Program-made: the position numbers and the translations under genes | Shown here: positions 9,463 through 18,842 of the stretch, piece by piece | How the letters are laid out: each line of letters begins with the position of its first letter | How positions within the stretch are numbered: the stretch's first letter is position 1 | The notes under the pieces: generated by a model | Database searches by the model: none | Told to the model about the DNA's origin: nothing | What the model saw: only the letters and a program-made list of their open reading frames with translations | Origin: Putridiphycobacter roseus | GTDB lineage: Bacteria > Bacteroidota > Bacteroidia > Flavobacteriales_D > Crocinitomicaceae | Assembly: GCF_003234935.1 (NCBI RefSeq) | Contig: NZ_QKSB01000001.1 | Span: 248,001-312,000 of the forward strand | Length of the DNA: 64,000 nt | Direction of reading: 5' to 3'

Positions 9463-10245
9463 ATGAAAGCAATTCGAAAACTATTAGTGAAATTATTAGG
9501 CATTAAAGGCTACTTACAATTAATCAGTAGCATTTATTTAAAAATGATTTCCTTAGGGTTTTTTAAAAAGAAATATGCCGAACTCCATTTTATTCAAAAT
9601 GTGATAAAACCGAATGATGTGGTGATTGACATTGGTGCTAATTTGGGCTATTACTCCTATTTTATGGCCAAGTCTATTCAAGAAAATGGTAAACTTTTAG
9701 CTATTGAGCCCATTCCTTTATTTGCAGATGTTTGGAAAAAGAACATGAGAAAGTACCAAGCCAATAAAAACATTAAGTTATTCAATGTTGCCTTGGGAAG
9801 CAAAGCACAAACCGCAGTAAAAATGTCTATTCCAATCGTCAATGGAATTGTACGTCACGGGTTAACGAAGGTAGACAATCATAATGTAGACCAAGCGGCG
9901 TTAAGTTTTGATGTACCCATGATGGTGGGCGACGAATTATTGGCGTCAGAAAAAGTAGACCAAATCAATTATATAAAATGTGATGTAGAAGGCTATGAGC
10001 AATTTGTTATGCCATCCTTAAAAAATCATATCGAAAATTATAAGCCACTTATTCAAATTGAATTAAACGGTAAAGAAAATCGAGAAGCAGTGGTGAAACT
10101 TTTACTATCTCTTGATTATCAAATACACATCCTTGATTTTAACAAATTAAAAGGGATTGAACCAGAAGAAATTCATACATTTAACCAAGATTTTTACTTT
10201 ATTCACCCTTCTAAAAAAGAAGCATACTCTAAATTAACTGTTTAA
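9463..10245 (+). CDS. FkbM family methyltransferase
   Basis: A 260-residue SAM-dependent methyltransferase. Motif I is DVVIDIGANLGYYSYF (about 52-67), followed by LLAIEPIP and, in the C-terminal part, the FkbM-specific INYIKCDVEGYEQFV (about 168-182). FkbM members O-methylate sugars and small molecules, often in polysaccharide clusters, and the glycosyltransferase and flippase genes downstream suggest a glycan substrate. An AAAGGATG context places the ATG at 9463. The gene is probably co-transcribed with its neighbours. Confidence 0.85.
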   Translation: MKAIRKLLVKLLGIKGYLQLISSIYLKMISLGFFKKKYAELHFIQNVIKPNDVVIDIGANLGYYSYFMAKSIQENGKLLAIEPIPLFADVWKKNMRKYQANKNIKLFNVALGSKAQTAVKMSIPIVNGIVRHGLTKVDNHNVDQAALSFDVPMMVGDELLASEKVDQINYIKCDVEGYEQFVMPSLKNHIENYKPLIQIELNGKENREAVVKLLLSLDYQIHILDFNKLKGIEPEEIHTFNQDFYFIHPSKKEAYSKLTV

Positions 10246-10246
10246 T

Positions 10247-13200
10247 ATGATGAATATTAAAGCCAAAATTTTACAGAAAAAAAACCTGTGGCATGTAGGC
10301 GCAATTGCCTTATTTTTAATAATTTCAATGGTATACATGAGCCCCGCATTAGAGGGTTATACTATTAAACAAGCAGATGTTACCAACTTTACCGGCATGT
10401 CTCGTGAAATCACAGATTACAGAGATAATGATAAAGAACAAGTGCTTTGGACTAATGCCATGTTTTCTGGTATGCCGTCGACGCAAATTTCCATGATTTA
10501 CGAAGGCAGTTGGTTTACAAAAAGTGTTTCTAAATTATTTCGCTTTTTAATCCCTTTCCCTATTGGCTTTTTATTTCTATACTTTTTTGGTTTCTATATA
10601 TTAGGACTAAGTTTAAAAATTAAACCACTCGTTAGTATACTAGGCTCTATTGCATTTGGACTGTCCTCTTACTTCATCATTATAATGGAAGCAGGACACA
10701 ACTCTAAAGCTGCAGCCATTAGTTTTGCCCCATTGATGTTGGCCGGTTTTATTCTCACCTATCGCTCAAAAAACTATATTTTAAGTGCCGCTTTTGCTGC
10801 CATAACTTTAATGGTTGAATTAACCGCGAATCACATTCAAATTACTTACTACATGGCATTTATTATGCTATTCTTAGGTGTAGTAGAATTGATTAAAAGT
10901 ATCAAACAAAAAAACTTAATCAATTTTGCTAAAAGAACTGGCTTGTTATTATTTGGCTATGTATTAGCGATAATGATTAATTATGGTAACATCTTCGGTA
11001 CCCTTGAATATGCCAAGCAAACCATTCGTGGCGGTTCTGAATTGACCCAAAGTTTAGATGGCAATACCACAGATAAAGTTAACCAAGCTGGATTAGATAA
11101 AGCATATGTTACTAATTGGAGTTACGGCATTGATGAAACTTTTACTTTTTTAGTCCCCAATTATAAAGGTGGGGTGTCGCAGGCAATGGGACAAAATGAA
11201 GCTTTAAAAGATATTATTCGCGAAGCACCTAGCAACTATAGAAGTAACATTGCGCAAAGTAGCCAATATTGGGGAGAGCAACCCTTTACTTCTGGACCAG
11301 TATATATTGGCATTATTGTGATTTTATTAGCTGCTTTGGCATTATACTATGTAAAAGATCGCTATAAATGGGCACTCTTAGTGGCAACATTATTGACCAT
11401 TGCATTAAGTTGGGGTAAAAATTATGTATCTGCACTTATTCTTATTCCAATTCTGCTGTATTTAGTAAACTTATTTATAGATGGTAAAAAACAATTGGTA
11501 TTTAACCTTGCTAATTCCTTATTACTAATTGTAATAATAATGGGTGGATTTAGTTTTACGGATAGTAGCTTAACCGATCTGTTTCTAACCTATTTACCTG
11601 GTTATAATAAATTAAGAGCGGTGACAATAATACTCGTCGTAGCCGAACTATGTATCCCCTTATTGGGAATTTTATTCTTAAATAAATTAGTCAGCAAGAA
11701 AGAAGAGATTATAGCAGATATTAAACCTTTATTTTATATTTCTGGTGGTCTTTTATTATTATTAATTGGTTTCTATGTGATGCCCGCTACTTTTAACCAC
11801 TTTATAAGTGGTCAAGAGCTAAGTATGTTGGACAACATTAAGGATCCCAATCAAATTCCACAATACGAAGCATTTTTTGATGCTTTAAGCGAAACAAGAA
11901 CCGAAATATTTAAATCAGATGTTGGTCGCTCTATAGGATTTCTTTTGGCTGGAATTATTGCTTTAATTGCTTTTGTAAAACTTAACCTCTCTAAATATTT
12001 ATTGGTTGGCTTTTTAATATTGATGGTTTTCGCTGATTTATTTACTGTGGATAGAAGGTATCTATCTACGGAGTCAAAAGGAAAGAACTATGAACAATGG
12101 ATTGAAAAATTTAAACAAGTTTATCCATTTAAAGCTGGAGAAGGAGAATTGGCCATTTTAAATAATGAATTGTCATTACACCCGGAAATTAAAAGTAAAA
12201 TTGATGCAGCCCTTAACGACTTAAATAAAGAGTTAAAAGCCAAAGATGCTTCCAATTTAGAAAAACAAAGAAGAAGTGATTTTACCACTTTCAGAACATT
12301 AAATAGAAATACCAACTTTAGAGTATTTGAGGTTGGCAATGCGTTCAACAGTTCTTATATAGGTTACTTTAACAAATCAATTGGTGGTTACCATGGTGCT
12401 AAACTTAGTCGATACCAAGACTTAATTGAGTTTCACTTGTCCCAAAACAACCAGGCGGTAATTGACATGTTAAACACAAAATATTATCTACAACCGGAAA
12501 GAGACCGAAAAGGTAATATTGCCAATTCTAAATTGGTAAAAGTAAACAATGGTGCTATGGGTAATGCGTGGTTGGCAAAAAAGATTCAATTTGTTGAAAA
12601 CGCCGATCAAGAAATTAACGCCATGTCCTCTAAAGCAGCTTTTGAAATGGAAAACAAAAATTTAACCACTGTTTTAATTAATAACCAACCTTTCCATAAT
12701 GGTGTAGTAGCACCAAATCAAACTGTAGCTATATTGGCACTAAATGGCAAGGACACAATACCTGTAGAGGTACCTTTTCAATCTATTCAAGACCAAGATA
12801 TAGCTTTAATCATTGATTCTACTGGGTTAAATTGGGTATATGATGCAACACCCGATTCTGTGGTAACAAAAGTATTTTCCATTGGAAAAAGTGCTAATAG
12901 TGGCTGGAACCCAAGAGAAACTACTTTAGTCGACAAACGTTTCAAAGGAGACAATCTTGTAAATAAAGAATCGTATACGGGTAAAGGCACTATTGAAATG
13001 GAAAGTTATCACCCCGACAAATTAGTTTATAAATCAAGTACCACGGAACCTCAACTAGCTGTATTCTCCGAAATATATTACCAAGATGGATGGGTAGCTT
13101 ATGTGAATGATGTAGAGACGCCAGTAGTACGTGTAAACTATGTATTAAGAGCGATTAATATTCCTGCTGGTGAAAATGAAATTGTTTTTGAATTTCATTC

Positions 13201-13330
13201 TCCATCTTACGAGCGCGCGGGTATCATAGCTAACATTGGTAATATTGGTATTATTTTGTTTATGATAATTGCTTTATTTTTAACTGTAAAAAATAAGGAG
13301 CAAAAAGCAGATACAACTATTAATGAATAA
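10247..13330 (+). CDS. YfhO family polytopic membrane protein
   Basis: A 1027-residue membrane protein with an N-terminal helix (about 15-32), a bundle of hydrophobic segments up to about residue 610, a large soluble region (about 630-985) and a final helix (about 1000-1018). This is the YfhO architecture. YfhO relatives are GT-C-like enzymes, implicated in Gram-positive bacteria in decorating teichoic or lipoteichoic acids; the Bacteroidota function is not established. It starts 1 base after the FkbM stop (ATGATG; the second ATG is equally possible) and precedes a GT4 gene by 3 bases. Role in surface glycan assembly is inferred from context. Confidence 0.85.
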   Translation: MMNIKAKILQKKNLWHVGAIALFLIISMVYMSPALEGYTIKQADVTNFTGMSREITDYRDNDKEQVLWTNAMFSGMPSTQISMIYEGSWFTKSVSKLFRFLIPFPIGFLFLYFFGFYILGLSLKIKPLVSILGSIAFGLSSYFIIIMEAGHNSKAAAISFAPLMLAGFILTYRSKNYILSAAFAAITLMVELTANHIQITYYMAFIMLFLGVVELIKSIKQKNLINFAKRTGLLLFGYVLAIMINYGNIFGTLEYAKQTIRGGSELTQSLDGNTTDKVNQAGLDKAYVTNWSYGIDETFTFLVPNYKGGVSQAMGQNEALKDIIREAPSNYRSNIAQSSQYWGEQPFTSGPVYIGIIVILLAALALYYVKDRYKWALLVATLLTIALSWGKNYVSALILIPILLYLVNLFIDGKKQLVFNLANSLLLIVIIMGGFSFTDSSLTDLFLTYLPGYNKLRAVTIILVVAELCIPLLGILFLNKLVSKKEEIIADIKPLFYISGGLLLLLIGFYVMPATFNHFISGQELSMLDNIKDPNQIPQYEAFFDALSETRTEIFKSDVGRSIGFLLAGIIALIAFVKLNLSKYLLVGFLILMVFADLFTVDRRYLSTESKGKNYEQWIEKFKQVYPFKAGEGELAILNNELSLHPEIKSKIDAALNDLNKELKAKDASNLEKQRRSDFTTFRTLNRNTNFRVFEVGNAFNSSYIGYFNKSIGGYHGAKLSRYQDLIEFHLSQNNQAVIDMLNTKYYLQPERDRKGNIANSKLVKVNNGAMGNAWLAKKIQFVENADQEINAMSSKAAFEMENKNLTTVLINNQPFHNGVVAPNQTVAILALNGKDTIPVEVPFQSIQDQDIALIIDSTGLNWVYDATPDSVVTKVFSIGKSANSGWNPRETTLVDKRFKGDNLVNKESYTGKGTIEMESYHPDKLVYKSSTTEPQLAVFSEIYYQDGWVAYVNDVETPVVRVNYVLRAINIPAGENEIVFEFHSPSYERAGIIANIGNIGIILFMIIALFLTVKNKEQKADTTINE

Positions 13331-13333
13331 TAC

Positions 13334-14644
13334 TTGGAGCAAAAAAAGCAAAAAATACTCATCATTACCTATTATTGGCCACCAAGTGGGGGCTCAGGGG
13401 TGCAACGTTGGATAAAATTTGCTAAATATTTACCTGCTTGTAATTGGGAACCTATTATTTTAACCGTAGACCCCAGCAAAGCATCTTATTTTTTAGTAGA
13501 TGAATCTTTGATCAATTCTGTAGCTAATAACGTTACCGTAATTCGAACAAAATCTTTTGAACCTATGCGATTATTTGCTAAAATAATTGGCAAAAAAAAC
13601 ATGCCGCACTCTGGTTTTAGCAATGTGAATAAAAGCTCCAAACTACAAACTATTTTTAGATTTATAAGAGGTAATTTATTTGTAACTGACCCTAGAAAAG
13701 GATGGAATAAATATGCGGAAAAAGCGGCGCTACAAATCATTGACAAGTATAACATTCAACATGTAGTTACCACTAGTCCTCCCCACTCTAGTCAATTAAT
13801 AGGAATACAGTTAAAAACAAAAAGAAATATAAATTGGATTGCAGATTTAAGAGATCCTTGGACCGATATTTTTTATTATAATCAATTGATGAAAATCGAT
13901 TTTCTTAAGCGGAAAGAGGCTAAAATAGAAAAACGTGTCATCAATGAAGCGGATATAGTTTTAACCGTAAGCAAAGGCCTAAAAACAATTTTTGCTGCAA
14001 AATCAGAACATCCAGACAATATTCATATCATAGAAAATGGTTTTGATACAGATGACATTGGTACAATAGATCCTAATTTTAATATCCAATTTAAAGGGAA
14101 ATTTAATTTATTATATGTCGGTATCATATCGGACCAATACAATATGCATGGGTTCTTTGAAGCATTTGAAAAAATAACTAAATCTTACCCCCATATACAT
14201 TTAAACTTTGTTGGGGTTCAAGACCAATATATTCATAAAATAGTAGCTGCATTAAACTTACAAGCATTTGTTTCCTTTTTTGAATATGTAAAAAAAGCCA
14301 GTCTGGTTAATTATTACGCCCAAAGTGACATGTTAGTTCTTGCTATCCCAGATACAATAAATAATGAAGGAATAGTTACTGGTAAAATTTTTGAATACTT
14401 GAGTTACAAAAAGCCCATTATAGGTGTAGGACCAACAAAAGGCAATGCTGCAGAGATTTTAGAAAATGTAAGCGCTGGTAAAATGTTTGATTATACAGAC
14501 GTCAATGGTTTAACAGAAATGCTTCGCCAAGGAGTAGATAAAACGACACAATTTACCTACGAAGGAATAGTTAAATATACTAGAAAAAACTTAACTCAAA
14601 AACTTGTCGCCACAATTGAAACACTTAAAAACCGACCATTATGA
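13334..14644 (+). CDS. GT4-like glycosyltransferase
   Basis: A 436-residue GT-B glycosyltransferase. The N-terminal Rossmann domain opens with ITYYWPPSGGSGVQRW (about 10-25), and the C-terminal domain has GIVTGKIFEYLSYKKPIIGVG (about 347-367), the donor-binding region with the conserved glutamate. Nucleotide-sugar donor and acceptor are unknown. The start is TTG at 13334, 3 bases after yfhO; no ATG lies before the first beta strand. Its TGA overlaps the next ATG (ATGA, 14641-14644), supporting an operon. Confidence 0.85.
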   Translation: MEQKKQKILIITYYWPPSGGSGVQRWIKFAKYLPACNWEPIILTVDPSKASYFLVDESLINSVANNVTVIRTKSFEPMRLFAKIIGKKNMPHSGFSNVNKSSKLQTIFRFIRGNLFVTDPRKGWNKYAEKAALQIIDKYNIQHVVTTSPPHSSQLIGIQLKTKRNINWIADLRDPWTDIFYYNQLMKIDFLKRKEAKIEKRVINEADIVLTVSKGLKTIFAAKSEHPDNIHIIENGFDTDDIGTIDPNFNIQFKGKFNLLYVGIISDQYNMHGFFEAFEKITKSYPHIHLNFVGVQDQYIHKIVAALNLQAFVSFFEYVKKASLVNYYAQSDMLVLAIPDTINNEGIVTGKIFEYLSYKKPIIGVGPTKGNAAEILENVSAGKMFDYTDVNGLTEMLRQGVDKTTQFTYEGIVKYTRKNLTQKLVATIETLKNRPL

Positions 14645-16311
14645 AGTATTACATGGATGGTAATGTGGCATTAACATTTGACTTTTCTTCCAACCAGTAC
14701 TTTAGTCAAAATAAATCATTGCATATAAACATGGAATGGTTTGAATTAGATATCGAACAAAAAAATCATCTAATCATAACTGCATTTAAGGACATTTCAA
14801 GCTTTTACAACCAATTCGACCACTTGTTTCTTAATTTGCAAGAGGAATCTGGTATTAACATTTGGTTTTTAGAGTATTTCAGACTTTTTCAAAATTATAA
14901 AAATTATAAGCTAAAATTGGCCCATATCGCCCAATTTTTAAAAGACCATCCTTCTGGAGAAATACTAACTACAGATACTTTTCTTACCCACTATTTTCCA
15001 GCGGCTAAATATCATCCTGCAAAAAAAAATACTGCAAAAAAAAGATCTTTGCTCAAGGAATTTAAAACCATATTTAGGAATGCAATAAAATATCCCACCA
15101 AAAAAAGCCATTCAAAAAATATACTTATCTCTAGTCCGCAGGATTTTATTCATGGCTTCGATAAAAGGTTTGGTGCATTGAATAATAATAGTGAGATCCT
15201 AATCAATCGAGAGTTGTTCATCAATCACCAAGTGCCAAGTGAAATTTCACCTAGGGTCATTGCCCATAGTGATCGGCTATTTTTCAATTCTCTTTTTAAA
15301 TTTAAACTTTGGAATGGATTATGGGTATTTAAAAAATCCATAACAAACATAAAAAATACGATAGGGTCGGCAACATTAACTACAGACCAGCAATTACTCC
15401 ATCATTTATTTTGGCAAAATCAAGCTAATTTCAGCTTAGGCTTCATCCGTTTTCAAGCATTTAATAATTTTTTTAAAAAATTAAAATCAAAAAACATCCT
15501 ATTGTCTAACGAAAATAGTCCACAACAAAAAGTAATTCAATACGCGGCTAAGCAAAATCAACACATGGTGTATGCTTTCCAACACGGATTAATTGATGAG
15601 ATTCATAGTGCATACATGTATGGCGCATACCACAACAAACCAATGTTACCTGACATTACTTTTACTTGGGGACTTTATTTCACAGAATTATTAATAAATA
15701 AAGGTGGGTATGATAAAAAACAATGTCTAACTGTTGGTAAAATAACGCCATTAAAACCACCTCACTTTTTAAATTCTAAAATAGATAAAAAGAAAGAAGT
15801 GATTGTTTATGCGACCCAGCCACAACCCGACAAAACACAGATGAGTATAGAAATAGCTGCAGTTTTGGAGACATTCAAACAGCTTTCTGGACATAATTAT
15901 CAATTGGTACTTAGGCCACATCCCCTTGAAAAATCGGACACTTATTTTGATCAAATTGCTGCCCAAGTAAATTTTCATGATTTTTTAATTGATCGCACCT
16001 CCACATTAAATGCACATTTTGAAATAGCAAGTGCTTTAATTACTAGTTTTTCCACAGTTGGTTTAGAATTTATACCCTACTATAAACCACTGTTAATCTT
16101 AAATTTCACAAAAAATGATCGGGCAGGCTACATAGCAGAAGGAGTAGGAATTAATTTAGAAAATAAAACGGACTTGCTAGCCTACTTTAGTGCAAAATCG
16201 CACCCAGTGATTGACAAAAACAAGTACAATAGTTATCTAAAAAAATATCTACTTAACACTGGGGAAGCAACAATAGACCGCATAGAAAAAGCACTACATG
16301 GGCATCATTAA
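14641..16311 (+). CDS. Putative GT-B-like surface-glycan transferase
   Basis: A 556-residue soluble protein. The N-terminal half matches nothing I recognise. The C-terminal half has VLRPHPLE near residue 423 and TSFSTVGLEFIPYYKPLLIL near 480, a combination seen in GT-B-fold capsule and CDP-glycerol glycerophosphotransferase-like enzymes. A strand ending VYAFQHGLID (about 306-315) also resembles those proteins. The gene sits between a GT4 enzyme and a Wzx-like flippase and overlaps both (4 and 14 bases), so a role in surface polysaccharide synthesis is likely but inferred. Confidence 0.5.
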   Translation: MKYYMDGNVALTFDFSSNQYFSQNKSLHINMEWFELDIEQKNHLIITAFKDISSFYNQFDHLFLNLQEESGINIWFLEYFRLFQNYKNYKLKLAHIAQFLKDHPSGEILTTDTFLTHYFPAAKYHPAKKNTAKKRSLLKEFKTIFRNAIKYPTKKSHSKNILISSPQDFIHGFDKRFGALNNNSEILINRELFINHQVPSEISPRVIAHSDRLFFNSLFKFKLWNGLWVFKKSITNIKNTIGSATLTTDQQLLHHLFWQNQANFSLGFIRFQAFNNFFKKLKSKNILLSNENSPQQKVIQYAAKQNQHMVYAFQHGLIDEIHSAYMYGAYHNKPMLPDITFTWGLYFTELLINKGGYDKKQCLTVGKITPLKPPHFLNSKIDKKKEVIVYATQPQPDKTQMSIEIAAVLETFKQLSGHNYQLVLRPHPLEKSDTYFDQIAAQVNFHDFLIDRTSTLNAHFEIASALITSFSTVGLEFIPYYKPLLILNFTKNDRAGYIAEGVGINLENKTDLLAYFSAKSHPVIDKNKYNSYLKKYLLNTGEATIDRIEKALHGHH

Positions 16312-17770
16312 AAATCAAACCATAAAATCCAATACATTTATTTTTATAGGAATTGGGGTTGGTGCAATTTCTCGATTTATCATGCCATTTATTTTTTCAA
16401 AAGAAGAAATTGGCACTTTTGCCCTACTCGATTCTGTATCCGCATTTTTTGCTGCAATTTTTAGTTTGGGTTTCAATCAAATTACCATTCAGTTTTTTCC
16501 AGCGATAAAACAGAAGCAAAATGGTTATCAAAAATACATCAAAATAGCATTTAAATATTCTTTGATTGGTATCGTATTGGGTTGGTTATTTTATTTTTTG
16601 TTTGATGACTATATTTTGGGAAGTAAACAACCCTCCGATTTAATCCACCACTTTTCTTATTTAATCTTCCCTTTAATCTTTTTTAGAATATTATTTAAAA
16701 ATCTAGACGCCATTTTTAGAATGAACTTTAAGTCCGTCTTGGGTGCATTTTTAGATAGTTTTTTAATCAAAGCAGTTATATTAATCAACTTACTATTATT
16801 CTGGTTAAAAATTATTTCATTTGACATATACCTATATATCTATGTCCTGGCTTTATGCATACCTGGTTTGGTAATGGTTTTAACCTCCTTCAATGACCAA
16901 TTTAAAAGTCGTCATTTTAAGCATAAAATATTTGAAAAATCGGACCGCCCTGCTTTATTCAGTCAAGGTTTATACGGCATCATAGCTTCTGCCTCTGGCA
17001 TCATCATCATTTCTATTGACCAGTTGATGGTAAATTATTACTTAGGAACTGGGGCAGTTGGTGTGTACTCTGTCATGTTTTTTGCTGGCATATTAATTGC
17101 CGCTCCAGCAAGAGGCTTAAAAAGGATTGTTACTTCCGTTTTAGCTGACTCTTGGCATAAAAATGATCTGCCCAACATCCAAAAAGTATATGAAAAAAGT
17201 ACCGTAAACCTCTTAATAATTGGACAATATTTGTTTTTGGTAGGCTGGGCTTGCATCACACCTGTTTTGACTTTTTTACCCCAATACAAAGAAGGTATAT
17301 ATGTATTTTTCTTTATTGGATTGGCACAATTAGTAGAAATGATGACAGGCGTCAACATGGAAATAATTGCAAGTTCAAAGAAATATAAATACAATACATT
17401 TTTTAATGTCGCATTGGCATTTTTAATCATTATTTTTAATTACTTTTTTATCCAAAAATGGGGATTACCAGGTGCAGCCGCAGCTTCTGCTTTGGCTATG
17501 GGAATCATTAATATTGCCAGGTGGTATTTTCTAAAATCAACCTACCATTTACAACCCTTTAAAAAAGCGTTTTTCACTGCTCTTGGTATAGGAATCTTCT
17601 ACTATATGATCGTTTCTTTTGTAAAAGTAGATTTGAACCCTATTTTGAAGGTATTGGTCTATTCTATATTAATTACGAGTACTTATTGGTTCATCATATT
17701 AAAACTAAAACTCTCCGAAGATCTCAGTCATTTAGTTTCGAAAATCTTGAAAAAACTAAGTAGAAAGTGA
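16298..17770 (+). CDS. Wzx-like polysaccharide flippase (MOP superfamily)
   Basis: A 490-residue integral membrane protein with about 12-14 hydrophobic segments and the layout of polysaccharide transporters of the MOP superfamily, which flip lipid-linked repeat units across the inner membrane. The N-terminus (about 8-75) with RFIMPFIFSKEEIGTFALLD and the QLMVNYYLGTGAVGVYSVM segment (about 243-261) is characteristic. It overlaps the previous gene by 14 bases, so it closes the coupled run of glycan genes. The specific glycan is unknown. Confidence 0.85.
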   Translation: MGIIKNQTIKSNTFIFIGIGVGAISRFIMPFIFSKEEIGTFALLDSVSAFFAAIFSLGFNQITIQFFPAIKQKQNGYQKYIKIAFKYSLIGIVLGWLFYFLFDDYILGSKQPSDLIHHFSYLIFPLIFFRILFKNLDAIFRMNFKSVLGAFLDSFLIKAVILINLLLFWLKIISFDIYLYIYVLALCIPGLVMVLTSFNDQFKSRHFKHKIFEKSDRPALFSQGLYGIIASASGIIIISIDQLMVNYYLGTGAVGVYSVMFFAGILIAAPARGLKRIVTSVLADSWHKNDLPNIQKVYEKSTVNLLIIGQYLFLVGWACITPVLTFLPQYKEGIYVFFFIGLAQLVEMMTGVNMEIIASSKKYKYNTFFNVALAFLIIIFNYFFIQKWGLPGAAAASALAMGIINIARWYFLKSTYHLQPFKKAFFTALGIGIFYYMIVSFVKVDLNPILKVLVYSILITSTYWFIILKLKLSEDLSHLVSKILKKLSRK

Positions 17771-17792
17771 ATTAATACTAAAGGATAAGCTT

Positions 17793-17800
17793 TATCTTTG
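17793..17800 (+). promoter_or_regulatory. -7 box before the epimerase gene
   Basis: TATCTTTG matches TAnnTTTG, 49 bases before the ATG at 17850. No TTG at the usual -33 spacing. This would give the epimerase its own promoter, separate from the flippase operon. Confidence 0.45.
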
Positions 17801-17849
17801 TCCTATAAAGTTTCTCAAAAGAAACCTATCTACATAATAAATACAACCT

Positions 17850-18842
17850 ATGTTCACCCCAGAAATTCTTGAAAAAATTAAAAAATCTAAATTTTTAATT
17901 ACTGGAGGTGCTGGTTTTATTGGCTCAAATCTAGTAGAAAAATTAATTGCACTAGAGGCGGCAAAAATTGTAATAGTAGATGACCTTTCAACTGGCTTTA
18001 TAGAAAATATTCAGGATTTTATTCCCCTCCCAAATGTTGAGTTTATCCAAAAATCAATCACAGATTACGAAGCATTATTAACTGCCTTTAACGATATAGA
18101 CATTGTAATTCAATTAGCAGCTTTAGGAAGTGTTCCAAGAAGTATTGACAACCCAATTGCTACCAATGCAGTTAATATCACAGGCTTTCTAAATGTGTTA
18201 GCTGCAGCGAAAGAAAATAAGGTTAAGAAAGTGGTTTATGCCTCTTCCTCTTCTGTTTATGGGGATGATAAGACGATTCCTAAAATTGAAACATCTACTG
18301 GTAAACCTTTATCTCCTTATGCGGTGACAAAGAAAGCCAATGAATTGTATGCCGAAACTTTTGCTGACGTATACAAAATGGATATCATTGGTTTAAGGTA
18401 TTTCAATGTGTTTGGACCAAAACAAAACGTAAAAGGTGCGTACGCAGCGGTGATTCCAATTTTTATCACCAACTTGACCCAAAATAAACCATGTTCCATT
18501 AATGGAGATGGGACTATTTCTCGAGATTTTACCCACGTCAGTAATGTGGTGTATGCAAATATTTTAGCAGCATGTGCTACCCATTTTGTTAAACATGAAG
18601 TGTTCAATATTGCTTTGGGAGATAAGCTTTCTTTAAATGAATTATACCAAACTTTAGAAGGTGAAATTAAAACAGGACTTAGTCCAATTTATTTGCCCAA
18701 AAGAATTGGGGACATTGACAATAGTCAAGCCGATATTTCTAAAGCCAAAGACTTATTACATTATGCCCCAGTAAAAACTACCAATGAAGGTTTAATTGAA
18801 ACCATTAATTGGTATAGGTCTAAATCAATAATGCACGCCTAA
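17850..18842 (+). CDS. NAD-dependent nucleotide-sugar epimerase (WbpP/GalE-like)
   Basis: A 330-residue extended short-chain dehydrogenase. The NAD motif is TGGAGFIGS (about 17-25), the catalytic serine block is YASSSSVYGDD, and the YxxxK pair is Y157/K161 in SPYAVTKK. The RYFNVFGPKQ segment and overall pattern resemble WbpP/TviC UDP-GlcNAc/GalNAc 4-epimerases more than plain GalE, but the sugar is an inference. It probably supplies an activated sugar to the upstream glycan genes. Its last 18 bases overlap the end of the convergent M1 peptidase gene. Confidence 0.87.
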   Translation: MFTPEILEKIKKSKFLITGGAGFIGSNLVEKLIALEAAKIVIVDDLSTGFIENIQDFIPLPNVEFIQKSITDYEALLTAFNDIDIVIQLAALGSVPRSIDNPIATNAVNITGFLNVLAAAKENKVKKVVYASSSSVYGDDKTIPKIETSTGKPLSPYAVTKKANELYAETFADVYKMDIIGLRYFNVFGPKQNVKGAYAAVIPIFITNLTQNKPCSINGDGTISRDFTHVSNVVYANILAACATHFVKHEVFNIALGDKLSLNELYQTLEGEIKTGLSPIYLPKRIGDIDNSQADISKAKDLLHYAPVKTTNEGLIETINWYRSKSIMHA

